A stretch of 64,000 bases of DNA from Vreelandella glaciei. GTDB taxonomy: Bacteria; Pseudomonadota; Gammaproteobacteria; Pseudomonadales; Halomonadaceae. Below are positions 1 through 9,833 of this stretch, piece after piece. Position numbers and translations under genes: made by a program. The stretch covers positions 59,073 to 123,072 of the forward strand of contig NZ_JACCDE010000013.1 in the NCBI RefSeq assembly GCF_013415125.1, read 5' to 3'. Position 1 is the stretch's first letter. Every line of letters starts with the position of its first letter. The notes beneath the pieces were generated by a model, which had not been told where the DNA came from, did not search any database, and was given only the letters and a program-made list of their open reading frames with translations.

Positions 1-38
1 TAGCTATCCACTTAAGCTAGGTACCGATCACCACCACG

Positions 39-73
39 AAAAAGCCCGCCGTTCAATGAACGGCGGGCTTTTT
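39..73. terminator. Strong bidirectional intrinsic terminator after rpoD
   Basis: A perfect 17-base inverted repeat (39-55 and 57-73) has a GC-rich core and ends in five A residues on one side and five T residues on the other, so it can terminate on both strands. It lies about 50 bases past the rpoD stop codon and closes the rpsU-dnaG-rpoD operon. Bases 1-38 hold nothing I can identify. Confidence 0.9.
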
Positions 74-122
74 GATCTTAGCGGCTACTGCTTGCTATTC
101 ACCGCTTACCTTTTCACGGCAT

Positions 123-1973
<1,851 letters not shown>

Positions 1974-2044
1974 AGAAACCCTATCTCGACGAAGAAGAAT
2001 GAAACACCTGGAGCGCTGAATCGATTAAACTCAACAAGCCGTAC

Positions 2045-2074
2045 AGTATAGCGTAAAAAGCAGGAAATTTTCCA
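2045..2074 (-). promoter_or_regulatory. Candidate internal promoter for rpoD
   Basis: Read on the minus strand, TGGAAA (2069-2074) and TATACT (2045-2050) are separated by 18 bases in the dnaG-rpoD gap. The -10 element is near consensus and the -35 element is partial. This would let rpoD be transcribed apart from rpsU and dnaG, as is known for this operon in enteric bacteria. Confidence 0.5.
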
Positions 2075-2200
2075 GCTCGACGTATTTGCGCGGTAATTCA
2101 GGTGTGTTAGTTTGTTCGGTTAGGCCAGCGCTCGGTAGCTGAGCCTATATCTGGTGCTGAAACGCTAGGAATTCAACCCCCCATCGCCCAAGACACCGCC

Positions 2201-4054
2201 TCATTGACGCTGAGCAAGCTCCATTACCAAGCTTGCCAAACGCTGGCGCTGCTCCTTATCTAACTTTTGCCCGGCGCGCTCCTGCGCCAGCAACGCCGTG
2301 TACTCCTCTTGAGGAGAACGCTGACGTTGAACATGCTGCAGATGTTCCACCCAGCCATTCAGCTCTGCTTCCCTATCTGCCTTGGGAATCAACAGCTCGC
2401 GCTTAGCAAAGACCGCCAATGCCTGCCCCTGCTGACTGCCTTGAAAATGCGCCAACACTACTTGCGGGCTGCGGTAGCGCCCCGCCTTTAGCAGTGCGAT
2501 CAGTTCTCTGCATAGCGGTGCGTCATCATCTTCCGGTAGCCACTCCAAATGATCCGGGAGCGAAGTCACCAAATTGGGCTCATGCAGCAACAGCTGCACG
2601 ATACGCCCAACCGGGGAGAGCGCCTGGGAACGTGAGCGCGATGAGTGGGCTGGCGCTGCCAATACCGCACCCTGCATCGCTGATGACGCCGAATCGGGCT
2701 CTACCTGCTCCGCCTGTCTCTGCGAAGCGTGGTGCTGCGACACTTGGGCACGCTTTTCGAGCAGTACTTTCAACTGCTCTTGTGCCAACCCACTACGCTG
2801 TGCCAAAGACTCAAGCAGTAGTGATTTGAGCATGCCATCAGGTACTTTGTTCAATGCTTCAAGCACCTGACTGGCAAATCGTTCGCGCCCTTCCACGGTA
2901 TTCAAGTCGCGCCCTTGGGCCGCCTGCTCGAACAGAAACTCCGACAGCGGCATGGCACAGGTGACGCGATCCTGAAACGCCTGGGTGCCTTCACGGCGCA
3001 CCAGGGTATCCGGATCATCACCTTCAGGCAGAAACAGAAAACGCGCTTCACGGCCATCAATCATTTGCGGCAACGCTGTTTCCAACGCCCGGCTAGCCGC
3101 CTGCCTTCCCGCACGGTCACCGTCAAAACAGAATACTACGCGACTCACCAGTCGAAACAGGCGGGTCAAATGGTCTTCCGTGGTAGCGGTGCCCAGCGTC
3201 GCCACGGCGTTATGAATACCGAATTGCGCCAGCGCCACCACATCCATATAGCCTTCGACCATAACAAGCTGCTCAAGCTTGCTAGAGGCTTGGCGCGCTT
3301 CATACAGGCCGTAAAGCTCACGGCCTTTGTGGAACACGGGTGTTTCCGGCGAGTTGAGGTATTTGGGCTGATCATCCCCCATTACCCTGCCGCCGAACGC
3401 AATCGTACGACCACGCAGATCACGAATCGGAAACATGACCCGATCCCGAAAGCGGTCATAAGTACGCCCGGTATCTTCACGATGAATCAGCAGGCCATAC
3501 TCTACCTGCACCGGCTCACCAATACCGCGTTCGCTGAGATGCTGCTTTAGCGCCTCCCAACCACTCGGGGCATAGCCAATGCCATAGGTCTTGATCACCT
3601 CGTCCGTGAGCCCACGACCCGACAAATAGCGTTGGGCAGACTGGCCCTCCTGCATCTTTAATCGCTCGCGATAAAAACTGGCGGCGAGTTCGAGCAGGTT
3701 AACGCCCTCTTTGCGCTTCTTTTCGCGTTGCTGGGCACGTGGGTCGTCAGCACCTTCGCGAGGCACCTCAATACCCAAGCGCCCGGCCAACTGCTCTACC
3801 GCTTCGGGAAACGGCAGCTTGTCGTACTCCATCAAGAAGCGTAGTGCATTCCCATTAGCGCCGCAGCCAAAGCAGTGATAAAACTGCTTATCCGCGCTGA
3901 CGGTGAACGACGGGGTCTTCTCTTGATGAAAGGGACATAGCCCGGAGTAGTTACGGCCGGCTTTTTTAAGCTGCACACGCTCACCGACCACCTCGACCAC
4001 ATCAACGCGGCCTAACAGATCATCAATAAAACGCTGTGGAATTTGGCCTGCCAT
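2201..4054 (-). CDS. dnaG: DNA primase
   Basis: Makes the RNA primers for chromosomal replication. The 617-residue protein opens with a CHC2 zinc finger (Cys40, His43, Cys61, Cys64 in CPFHQEKTPSF and YHCFGCGANG), which recognises template. A catalytic core follows with a TOPRIM domain (VMVEGYMDVVAL and the acidic FCFDGDRAGR motif, about residues 263-315), then a C-terminal DnaB-interaction domain. It lies between rpsU and rpoD. The upstream spacer contains a terminator and an AT-rich repeat array, suggesting reduced read-through from rpsU. Confidence 0.99.
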   Translation of the reverse strand: MAGQIPQRFIDDLLGRVDVVEVVGERVQLKKAGRNYSGLCPFHQEKTPSFTVSADKQFYHCFGCGANGNALRFLMEYDKLPFPEAVEQLAGRLGIEVPREGADDPRAQQREKKRKEGVNLLELAASFYRERLKMQEGQSAQRYLSGRGLTDEVIKTYGIGYAPSGWEALKQHLSERGIGEPVQVEYGLLIHREDTGRTYDRFRDRVMFPIRDLRGRTIAFGGRVMGDDQPKYLNSPETPVFHKGRELYGLYEARQASSKLEQLVMVEGYMDVVALAQFGIHNAVATLGTATTEDHLTRLFRLVSRVVFCFDGDRAGRQAASRALETALPQMIDGREARFLFLPEGDDPDTLVRREGTQAFQDRVTCAMPLSEFLFEQAAQGRDLNTVEGRERFASQVLEALNKVPDGMLKSLLLESLAQRSGLAQEQLKVLLEKRAQVSQHHASQRQAEQVEPDSASSAMQGAVLAAPAHSSRSRSQALSPVGRIVQLLLHEPNLVTSLPDHLEWLPEDDDAPLCRELIALLKAGRYRSPQVVLAHFQGSQQGQALAVFAKRELLIPKADREAELNGWVEHLQHVQRQRSPQEEYTALLAQERAGQKLDKEQRQRLASLVMELAQRQ

Positions 4055-4101
4055 GAACTACGGGCATCCTCGCGCAAAGCGCTAATTCGCTGACTTTCGA
4101 G

Positions 4102-4327
4102 ACTGCTTTCTAAAACTATCTTCAAAATACTATCGTCAAAATACTGTTTTTAAAAAATTGTATTTAAAAACTGATCTTAATAACTGCTTAAGGTCATCAG
4201 ACCTATTGCCAGATCAGATCATCATAAACAGCGACAGTCTTAAAAAACGGTGATTTTGAAAACCGTGATTTCGAAAAACAATAACCTTGAAAAACAGCGA
4301 TCATGAAAACAACAGTCAAAAACAAAC
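4102..4327. repeat. Degenerate AT-rich tandem repeats in the rpsU-dnaG spacer
   Basis: The 347-base gap between dnaG and rpsU is AT-rich and built of short imperfect tandem units. At 4102-4190 there are about seven units of 13-14 bases, of the form ACTATCTTCAAAAT. At about 4232-4320 there are five or six units of 13-16 bases, of the form ACCGTGATTTCGAAAA. The two blocks share the pattern AC-GT-AT-TT-AAAA. No protein is encoded here. The array lies in the transcribed spacer of the operon. Confidence 0.65.
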
Positions 4328-4345
4328 GGCCACCTAGTGGCGGCC
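4328..4345 (-). terminator. Intercistronic terminator after rpsU
   Basis: On the minus strand GGCCGCC and GGTGGCC (7 pairs, one G-U) flank an ACTA loop and are followed by GTTTGTTTTTG. It lies just past the rpsU stop. It matches the known arrangement in which a leaky terminator between rpsU and dnaG sets high S21 and low primase expression. Confidence 0.75.
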
Positions 4346-4401
4346 GCTTGGCATCCCTCTTGAGACGACCAGCTAACTGCTCCGGCCCCCTCGGGTACGG
4401 A

Positions 4402-4617
4402 TCAATAGAGCCGTTCGAAACGCTTTTGCTCACGCTGGACTTTCTTGGCGTGGCGTTTTACGGCAGCTGCCGCTTTGCGTTTACGCTCAGCAGTCGGCTT
4501 CTCATAGTGCTCGCGGCGGCGTACTTCAGAAAGAACACCGGCTTTTTCGCAAGAACGCTTGAAGCGACGCAGGGCGACGTCAAACGGCTCGTTATCACGT
4601 ACTTTTACAGAAGGCAT
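4402..4617 (-). CDS. rpsU: 30S ribosomal protein S21
   Basis: Small basic protein of the 30S subunit needed for efficient initiation. The 71-residue sequence is typical: it starts [20 protein letters not shown], has the conserved CEKAGVL segment, and ends in a Lys/Arg-rich tail ([20 protein letters not shown]). It is the first gene of the rpsU-dnaG-rpoD operon. An AGGTGAG ribosome binding site precedes the ATG. A terminator and a repeat-rich spacer follow. Confidence 0.99.
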   Translation of the reverse strand: MPSVKVRDNEPFDVALRRFKRSCEKAGVLSEVRRREHYEKPTAERKRKAAAAVKRHAKKVQREQKRFERLY

Positions 4618-4659
4618 TAAGCACTCACCTACCTTAAGGAGTCTTGAGTTCGGATAGTA

Positions 4660-4697
4660 CGTACACTGCGATATTGCGGTTCAGAATACAGTGTACG
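4660..4697. repeat. Inverted repeat in the rpsU leader/promoter
   Basis: CGTACACTG (4660-4668) and its exact reverse complement CAGTGTACG (4689-4697) are separated by 20 bases. The repeat overlaps the candidate rpsU promoter and would lie partly in the transcript leader. It could be an operator or an mRNA structure; nothing in the sequence decides between them. Confidence 0.6.
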
Positions 4698-4711
4698 ACC
4701 CAGTTTTACAG
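4683..4711 (-). promoter_or_regulatory. Candidate rpsU operon promoter
   Basis: On the minus strand CTGTAA (4706-4711), a 17-base spacer and TATTCT (4683-4688) form a weak -35 and a good -10 element upstream of rpsU. The 9-base inverted repeat at 4660-4697 overlaps the -10 element. Confidence 0.3.
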
Positions 4712-4841
4712 CGCACAGTAGTCTAGTCGCCGTTGGCCATCTTTGCAAATGCTTACGCTCGTTTGCAGCGACAATGTTAGACTACTGGCCTTGTGATTTT
4801 CACCTTTATATTTTTTGCACATCCTTTGAGAGTCCCTTTTT

Positions 4842-5897
4842 ATGCGTGTTCTGGGCATTGAAACATCCTGCGACGAAACGGGCGTTGCGCTTTATGACAC
4901 TTCGCTAACCGGCGGCAAAGGGCTGCTGGCCGACGCGCTCTACAGTCAAATCGCCATGCACGCCGAATTTGGTGGTGTGGTACCCGAACTCGCTTCTCGC
5001 GACCACACCCGCAAACTGCTACCGCTAATTGAGCAGGTGCTCAGCGATGCCAAGCTAACGCGTCACGACTTGGACGGCATTACTTATACCGCTGGCCCGG
5101 GCTTAGTCGGTGCATTAATGGTAGGCGCCAGCACCGCCCACGGTATGGCACGAGCGTTAAATATTCCCGTACTTGGCGTGCATCATATGGAAGGTCACTT
5201 ACTGGCACCGATGCTGGAAGACGAGCCGCCTGCGTTCCCCTTCGTGGCGCTGCTGGTATCCGGCGGGCATACCCAACTGGTCGAAGTGCAGGGGCTGGGG
5301 CGCTATCAGCTACTCGGCGAATCGGTGGATGACGCCGCGGGTGAAGCGTTTGATAAAGCTGCCAAAATGCTGGGCTTGGCCTACCCAGGTGGGCCTCAAG
5401 TCGCCAAACTGGCGGAACAAGGGGATCCCAAGCGCTTTCGCTTCCCGCGCCCGATGACCGACCGACCAGGGCTCGATTTCAGTTTCTCAGGCTTAAAAAC
5501 CCACACCATGACCGCCATTCGCCAATTGGAGGCAGTGGGGGAACTCGACGACCAAGCACGTGCCGATGTAGCCCGCGCCTTTGAAGAAGCCGTGGTTGAT
5601 ACGCTGGTCATTAAGTGCCGCAGAGCGCTGGATCAAACCGGTTTGAAACGTTTAGTGGTAGCGGGTGGGGTTAGCGCCAATCATCGCCTGCGTGAACGAC
5701 TCCACGCTGAGTGTGAAAAACGCCAAGCCCGCGCCTACTACCCACGCGGGCGCTTTTGCACCGACAATGGCGCCATGATTGCCTACGTAGGCGCTCAGCG
5801 CTTGGCAGCGGGCGAGTGCGATACCTACGGCATAATGCAGGCGACCCCCCGCTGGCCGCTGGATCAACTGTCACCCCCGGCTGCCGCTGACAGCTAA
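4842..5897 (+). CDS. tsaD: tRNA N6-threonylcarbamoyladenosine transferase subunit TsaD
   Basis: Transfers the threonylcarbamoyl group from TC-AMP to A37 of ANN-decoding tRNAs, with TsaB and TsaE. The 351-residue protein starts [19 protein letters not shown], typical of the family, and carries the metal-binding HHMEGH motif (His115 and His119), the ASKHA-type glycine-rich segments ([14 protein letters not shown] and [11 protein letters not shown]) and a conserved C-terminal [11 protein letters not shown]. It is divergent from rpsU, the neighbour order usual in gammaproteobacteria. A 7-base hairpin at 5909-5928, just past the stop, could help end the transcript. Confidence 0.99.
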   Translation: MRVLGIETSCDETGVALYDTSLTGGKGLLADALYSQIAMHAEFGGVVPELASRDHTRKLLPLIEQVLSDAKLTRHDLDGITYTAGPGLVGALMVGASTAHGMARALNIPVLGVHHMEGHLLAPMLEDEPPAFPFVALLVSGGHTQLVEVQGLGRYQLLGESVDDAAGEAFDKAAKMLGLAYPGGPQVAKLAEQGDPKRFRFPRPMTDRPGLDFSFSGLKTHTMTAIRQLEAVGELDDQARADVARAFEEAVVDTLVIKCRRALDQTGLKRLVVAGGVSANHRLRERLHAECEKRQARAYYPRGRFCTDNGAMIAYVGAQRLAAGECDTYGIMQATPRWPLDQLSPPAAADS

Positions 5898-5904
5898 CTG
5901 CGCT

Positions 5905-6477
5905 CTAGGAGCCGCGAAATGGCGGCTCTTCACCGCGTCGCAGTCGACGAATATTAAGCCCGTGGCGGGCCAACACCAGCAGACTGAAGCCGCCGACCAC
6001 CATAAAATACGCAGGCGCTAGCCAAGCGCATATTAGCGGCGCCACCAAAGCACTGGCCAGCGATGCCATCGCCGCCGTCTTTAGCCGCCACGCCAGTAGC
6101 GCCCAAATAATGGCGCTTAATAGCGCAACATTGGGCACCAATATCAGCAGTACACCAAACGCACTGGCGACTGCCTTTCCGCCACGAAAGTGGTGCCATA
6201 AGGGAAAACTGTGTCCTAGCAACACGGCCAGCCCAACCAGCCCTTGCAACCATACTGGGCAGCTCATGAGCTTGGCTCCTATAACAGCGGGCATGGCTTT
6301 TAAGGCATCTAGCAGCAGAGTAACGGCCGCCAAACGGGGGCCATAAAGGCGCAATACGTTAGAAAACCCAGGGTTAAACGAACCATGTTGGCGTGGGTCC
6401 CCCACACCCGCTAGGCGGCAAACGCTCAGCGCTGCCAACCAACTGCCGCTTAAATAACCCACTACTATCCATACCAT
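5905..6477 (-). CDS. plsY: Acyl-phosphate:glycerol-3-phosphate acyltransferase
   Basis: Inner-membrane enzyme that makes lysophosphatidic acid from acyl-phosphate and glycerol-3-phosphate, the first step of phospholipid synthesis. The 190-residue protein has about five hydrophobic segments and the family loop GSFNPGFSNVLRLYGP, where GS-NPG-N is the acyl-phosphate site. A second motif, HSFPLWHHFRGGKAVA, is also present. It is convergent with tsaD (7 bases apart) and divergent from folB, a conserved neighbourhood. Confidence 0.96.
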   Translation of the reverse strand: MVWIVVGYLSGSWLAALSVCRLAGVGDPRQHGSFNPGFSNVLRLYGPRLAAVTLLLDALKAMPAVIGAKLMSCPVWLQGLVGLAVLLGHSFPLWHHFRGGKAVASAFGVLLILVPNVALLSAIIWALLAWRLKTAAMASLASALVAPLICAWLAPAYFMVVGGFSLLVLARHGLNIRRLRRGEEPPFRGS

Positions 6478-6580
6478 GGCGCTCTGCTCGCTTTATAGAC
6501 CGTCTCGATAGCCTGGCTCGCTGTCGTTTAGCCCCATCCTAACGTACAATCGCCCGCTTGTTGCAGCTGGGGGAAGGCAG

Positions 6581-6961
6581 ATGGATCGCATTTTGATTGA
6601 AGCGTTAACCGTCGACACAGTTATCGGTGTCTATGCTTGGGAGCGTTCAATTCAGCAGTCGCTGAGCCTGGACTTAGTGCTGGCAACCGATATACGTTCA
6701 GCGGCAGCGACCGATGATTTACGCCTCACGCTGGATTACGCGGCCATTTGTCAGCGCATCCAGACATTTGCCGATGCTCATCAATTCGCCCTGGTCGAAA
6801 CTTTCGCCGAACGCCTCGCAGAGTGCTTACGTACAGAGTTTCCAATCAATGGGTTGCGCCTCACCGTGCGTAAACCCGGCGCAGTGCCCAACGCTGTCAG
6901 CGTCGGTTTGGAAATTACCCGCGGCGCCTTACCAGAGGCAATGCAGGAGCCCAGCGCATGA
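6581..6961 (+). CDS. folB: Dihydroneopterin aldolase
   Basis: Folate pathway enzyme that cleaves 7,8-dihydroneopterin to 6-hydroxymethyl-dihydropterin and glycolaldehyde. The 126-residue protein is of usual length. It has the N-terminal DTVIGVYAWERSIQQ segment and the substrate-binding LVETFAERLAE segment with its conserved Glu. Its stop overlaps the start of folK by four bases, so the two consecutive folate enzymes are translationally coupled. Confidence 0.96.
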   Translation: MDRILIEALTVDTVIGVYAWERSIQQSLSLDLVLATDIRSAAATDDLRLTLDYAAICQRIQTFADAHQFALVETFAERLAECLRTEFPINGLRLTVRKPGAVPNAVSVGLEITRGALPEAMQEPSA

Positions 6962-7506
6962 AACTGGTCACTGTCAGCTTAGGCAGCAATATTTACCCCA
7001 CTCGGCATATCCGCTACTGCCTTGATGCGCTCGCGGACACCTTTGGCTCGCTGCAAATCTCACGTGTGTTTGAAAGCGAGCCAGTGGGCTTTACCGACAG
7101 TCGCAATTTCTATAATTTGGTAGTGGCCTTCCACAGTGACTGGACACCCGGGGAGCTTCAGGCTTGGAGTAAGCAGCTGGAAATAGAGCACGGCCGCCTT
7201 CCTGACACTGCTAAATTTAGCCCCCGCGCGCTGGATATCGACTTGCTTACCGTGGGCAGCCTCTGCGGCACCGTCGATGATGTCACGTTGCCACGCAGCG
7301 AAATCACTCATAATGCGTTCGTGCTGCAGCCGCTTGCGGAATTGCTACCCACAGAGCGCCACCCCTTGTGTGACACCTCTTACGCTTCGCTATGGAAAAC
7401 CTTCGAACTAGGCAGCCAACGCCTCTGGGCGGTTGATTTTAGCTGGCGTGGCCGCTGGATCTCTCAGTCAGACGAGCTGCCTCGCTTGGCAGCGGCCCGT
7501 CGATAA
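6958..7506 (+). CDS. folK: 6-hydroxymethyl-7,8-dihydropterin pyrophosphokinase
   Basis: Transfers pyrophosphate from ATP to the product of FolB, preparing it for dihydropteroate synthase. The 182-residue protein has the N-terminal VSLGSNIYPTRHI motif and the signature RALDIDLLTVG, whose two Asp residues bind Mg2+. The next conserved segment is LPRSEITHNAFVLQPLAEL. It overlaps folB by four bases and is convergent with cca. Confidence 0.96.
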   Translation: MKLVTVSLGSNIYPTRHIRYCLDALADTFGSLQISRVFESEPVGFTDSRNFYNLVVAFHSDWTPGELQAWSKQLEIEHGRLPDTAKFSPRALDIDLLTVGSLCGTVDDVTLPRSEITHNAFVLQPLAELLPTERHPLCDTSYASLWKTFELGSQRLWAVDFSWRGRWISQSDELPRLAAARR

Positions 7507-7510
7507 CCAG

Positions 7511-8635
7511 TTACTCAAGTGCTACCGCCACGGCTTGCCCGCGCCGCACGCGTATTGCCTCACCCAGCGCTGCCCCCTGATATCCTTCCGCCATTAACGC
7601 CTGCGGCCCCACCTCGCGAGCCGCTAGCCAAGCGCTGCCAAGCCGCTCCACTTGCTCCGGCGCCAGCACGCTCACTAATGCCAACTGCGCCTCGACCTGC
7701 TCGGGCTTGCGCCAGCCATCCAACCTTTCAAGCCAATGCAGCACATTCGGGCCCTCCAGTGGCGCGGTAAGCAGCGCATAAGTGAGCGCGGTATGACGGG
7801 CAAGCTGAGCCACGGCGTTAGGCAACTTTAACCGCGTTGCTAAGGCATCACGCTGTTCGGCGGTGAGCGGTGACACCAACTGCGCATAGCGCCAGTGAGC
7901 CACTGCTATCGTGCTGTTTCGAGGCGTTTGATCCAGCGCAGCTAAACCTCGCGGCAACACCGACCCCATGAGTTCGGGAAACCAGATAGGCAGCGCCTCG
8001 CAGCGCTCAAGGGTGGTAAAATAAACGTCCGGGCTTGGTTCGCCCAGCGCCTTTTCAGTTTCCACCCACACCCGTTCGGCGGCCAAATGCTCAAGTTCAC
8101 CGCTATGACTCACCTGACGCATCAGCGCCAGGGTTTCAGGGGCAATGGTGAAGCCCAGCCCTGCATAACGGGCCAAAAAGCGTGCGGTACGCAGTACGCG
8201 CAGCGGGTCTTCGCTAAACGCAGAAGAGATATGCCGAAGCACGCGCCGTTCGATATCGCCTTGACCATTAAACGGGTCGGTTAATTCACCCTCGGGGCTC
8301 TGGGCAATCGCGTTAATGGTTAAATCCCGCCGCAAAAGATCCTCTTCCAGGCTGACATCGGGGCTGGCGTGCACTTCAAACCCGCCATAACCATGGCCAG
8401 ATTTGCGCTCGGTGCGGGCGAGCGCGTACTCCTCGGCCGTATCCGGATGCAGAAAGACCGGAAAGTCGCGCCCCACGGGTTTAAAGCCACGTTTGCGCAT
8501 GACGTCTGGCGTAGCGCCCACCACCACCCAGTCATTGTCATAGACCGGCCAGCCCAGTAGCGCATCGCGCACAGCGCCGCCCACCCGAAACACGCTCAAA
8601 CCCGCTAAACGTGGATCGCTATTGGTCTCTTTCAC
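7511..8635 (-). CDS. cca: CCA tRNA nucleotidyltransferase (no HD domain seen)
   Basis: Adds or repairs the 3' CCA end of tRNAs. The 374-residue protein is a class II enzyme: [14 protein letters not shown] near residue 15, the catalytic carboxylates in [12 protein letters not shown], and the nucleotide-selecting [15 protein letters not shown]. It is shorter than the E. coli enzyme, and I see no HD-phosphohydrolase motif in its C-terminal part. The start is GTG, inferred because this GTG shares one base with the apaH stop (TAGTG), giving translational coupling. Confidence 0.94.
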   Translation of the reverse strand: MKETNSDPRLAGLSVFRVGGAVRDALLGWPVYDNDWVVVGATPDVMRKRGFKPVGRDFPVFLHPDTAEEYALARTERKSGHGYGGFEVHASPDVSLEEDLLRRDLTINAIAQSPEGELTDPFNGQGDIERRVLRHISSAFSEDPLRVLRTARFLARYAGLGFTIAPETLALMRQVSHSGELEHLAAERVWVETEKALGEPSPDVYFTTLERCEALPIWFPELMGSVLPRGLAALDQTPRNSTIAVAHWRYAQLVSPLTAEQRDALATRLKLPNAVAQLARHTALTYALLTAPLEGPNVLHWLERLDGWRKPEQVEAQLALVSVLAPEQVERLGSAWLAAREVGPQALMAEGYQGAALGEAIRVRRGQAVAVALE

Positions 8636-9453
8636 TACTGTCTACTCCGTTGCTGGCTCGCCACACTGGTTCGCTCTCCGCTGTCCAGATTAAGCGCGGT
8701 TAACCGCCCACCCCAAACGCATCCCGTATCCAACGCCTCGACGGGCACCCGCGCCTGCGGGGTTCTTCCTTCCAGTGCCGCCCAGTGGCCGAAAAGCAGC
8801 CGGGTATTATCATCTCGCGGGTATTGAAACCAGGGCAGAAAACCCGAAGGCGCACTATCTAGCCCCTCTTTAGCGGCAAAGTCCAAACGCCCTTGGGCAT
8901 CAATAAAGCGCATTCGGGTGAGCACATTAACAATCAGGCGCAGACGATCCATGCCGTCTAGATCGTCGCGCCAGCTATCCGGCAGGTTGCCAAACAGTTG
9001 GGTTAAAAACTTACCAGAGGCGTCACTGCCCAGAGCTGCCTGCACTTCACGCCCCAGCGACTCGGTCTGAGCCACACTCCATTGGGGAAGCAGCCCGGCA
9101 TGGGTCATGAGCGTACCGTTTTCAATCACGCAAAGCGGTTGGCTCTGTAGCCAATCCAGTAGCGCTTCGCGATCAGGGGCGCCCAGAATATCGCTAAGGG
9201 TGTCGTTTTTCTTCAGTTTGCCGCCGCCGCGCGCCACCACCAGCAAATGAAAATCGTGGTTGCCCAGTACGCTGCGTGCAGCGCTCCCCAGAGCACGCAC
9301 TTCGCGCAGGCACGCTAAAGAGCCTGGGCCACGATTAATTAAATCACCGACCAGCCATAGCGCATCCCGCGTGGGGTTGAAGCTGAGCTTCTCCAGAAGG
9401 GCTACAAATTCGGCGTGACAGCCGTGCAGATCGCCGATCGCATAGGTACTCAT
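8635..9453 (-). CDS. apaH: Symmetrical bis(5'-nucleosyl)-tetraphosphatase
   Basis: Hydrolyses Ap4A to two ADP and, in E. coli, also decaps NpnN-capped RNA. The calcineurin-like phosphoesterase motifs are present: [35 protein letters not shown], and [12 protein letters not shown] chose the ATG giving [11 protein letters not shown] because it matches the family N-terminus and has AAGG eight bases upstream. A start six codons earlier is possible. It is coupled to cca downstream and separated from its usual partner apaG by the inserted GMC unit. Confidence 0.96.
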   Translation of the reverse strand: MSTYAIGDLHGCHAEFVALLEKLSFNPTRDALWLVGDLINRGPGSLACLREVRALGSAARSVLGNHDFHLLVVARGGGKLKKNDTLSDILGAPDREALLDWLQSQPLCVIENGTLMTHAGLLPQWSVAQTESLGREVQAALGSDASGKFLTQLFGNLPDSWRDDLDGMDRLRLIVNVLTRMRFIDAQGRLDFAAKEGLDSAPSGFLPWFQYPRDDNTRLLFGHWAALEGRTPQARVPVEALDTGCVWGGRLTALNLDSGERTSVASQQRSRQ

Positions 9454-9550
9454 GCGGGAGGCCTTTTTCATAAAATAAGTGGACTAATACTACCACTTCA
9501 CCGAGACCCTCTGCCTGTTGTAGACGGTTTATGTTGATGATTAACACTGG

Positions 9551-9579
9551 TTAAAAGAGTGAACCTGGCTCACTATAAA
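9551..9579 (+). promoter_or_regulatory. Candidate promoter of the Tat-peptide/GMC operon
   Basis: TTAAAA (9551-9556) and TATAAA (9574-9579) are 17 bases apart. The spacer contains an imperfect palindrome, GTGAACCTGGCTCAC, which could be an operator. It is the best-looking promoter in the gap between divergent apaH and the inserted pair. Confidence 0.35.
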
Positions 9580-9653
9580 AGTACGCTTTGATGCTCTTAA
9601 GCCATTCGATAGTTAGCCACCTGGTAATAACTGTTAAGGAAAACGATACGCCT

Positions 9654-9833
9654 ATGGCAATGGATCACTCTCGACGCAGCCTGCTGCGAGTTGCAACACT
9701 GGCGGGCCTTGGTGCCCTCATACTTCCCGGCACAGCGCTTCTTCCTGCCGCACGTGCCACTGCTACCAAGCTTGGCCCGCCCCCCGTTGCGGTGACGGTT
9801 AATGGCTGGCTACTGAACAGCAGTGACCGCTGA
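9654..9833 (+). CDS. 59-residue twin-arginine signal protein, partner of GMC oxidoreductase
   Basis: The protein is almost only a Tat signal: a Ser-Arg-Arg-Ser-Leu-Leu motif at residues 6-11, a hydrophobic core (about 15-30) and an Ala-rich region ending near PAARA (31-35). About 24 more residues follow with no domain I recognise. The stop overlaps the ATG of the GMC gene by one base (TGATG), so the pair is translationally coupled. In several FAD-dependent sugar and alcohol dehydrogenases a small Tat subunit carries a signal-less catalytic subunit to the periplasm. I infer the same role here. It is far shorter than known small subunits. Confidence 0.7.
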   Translation: MAMDHSRRSLLRVATLAGLGALILPGTALLPAARATATKLGPPPVAVTVNGWLLNSSDR

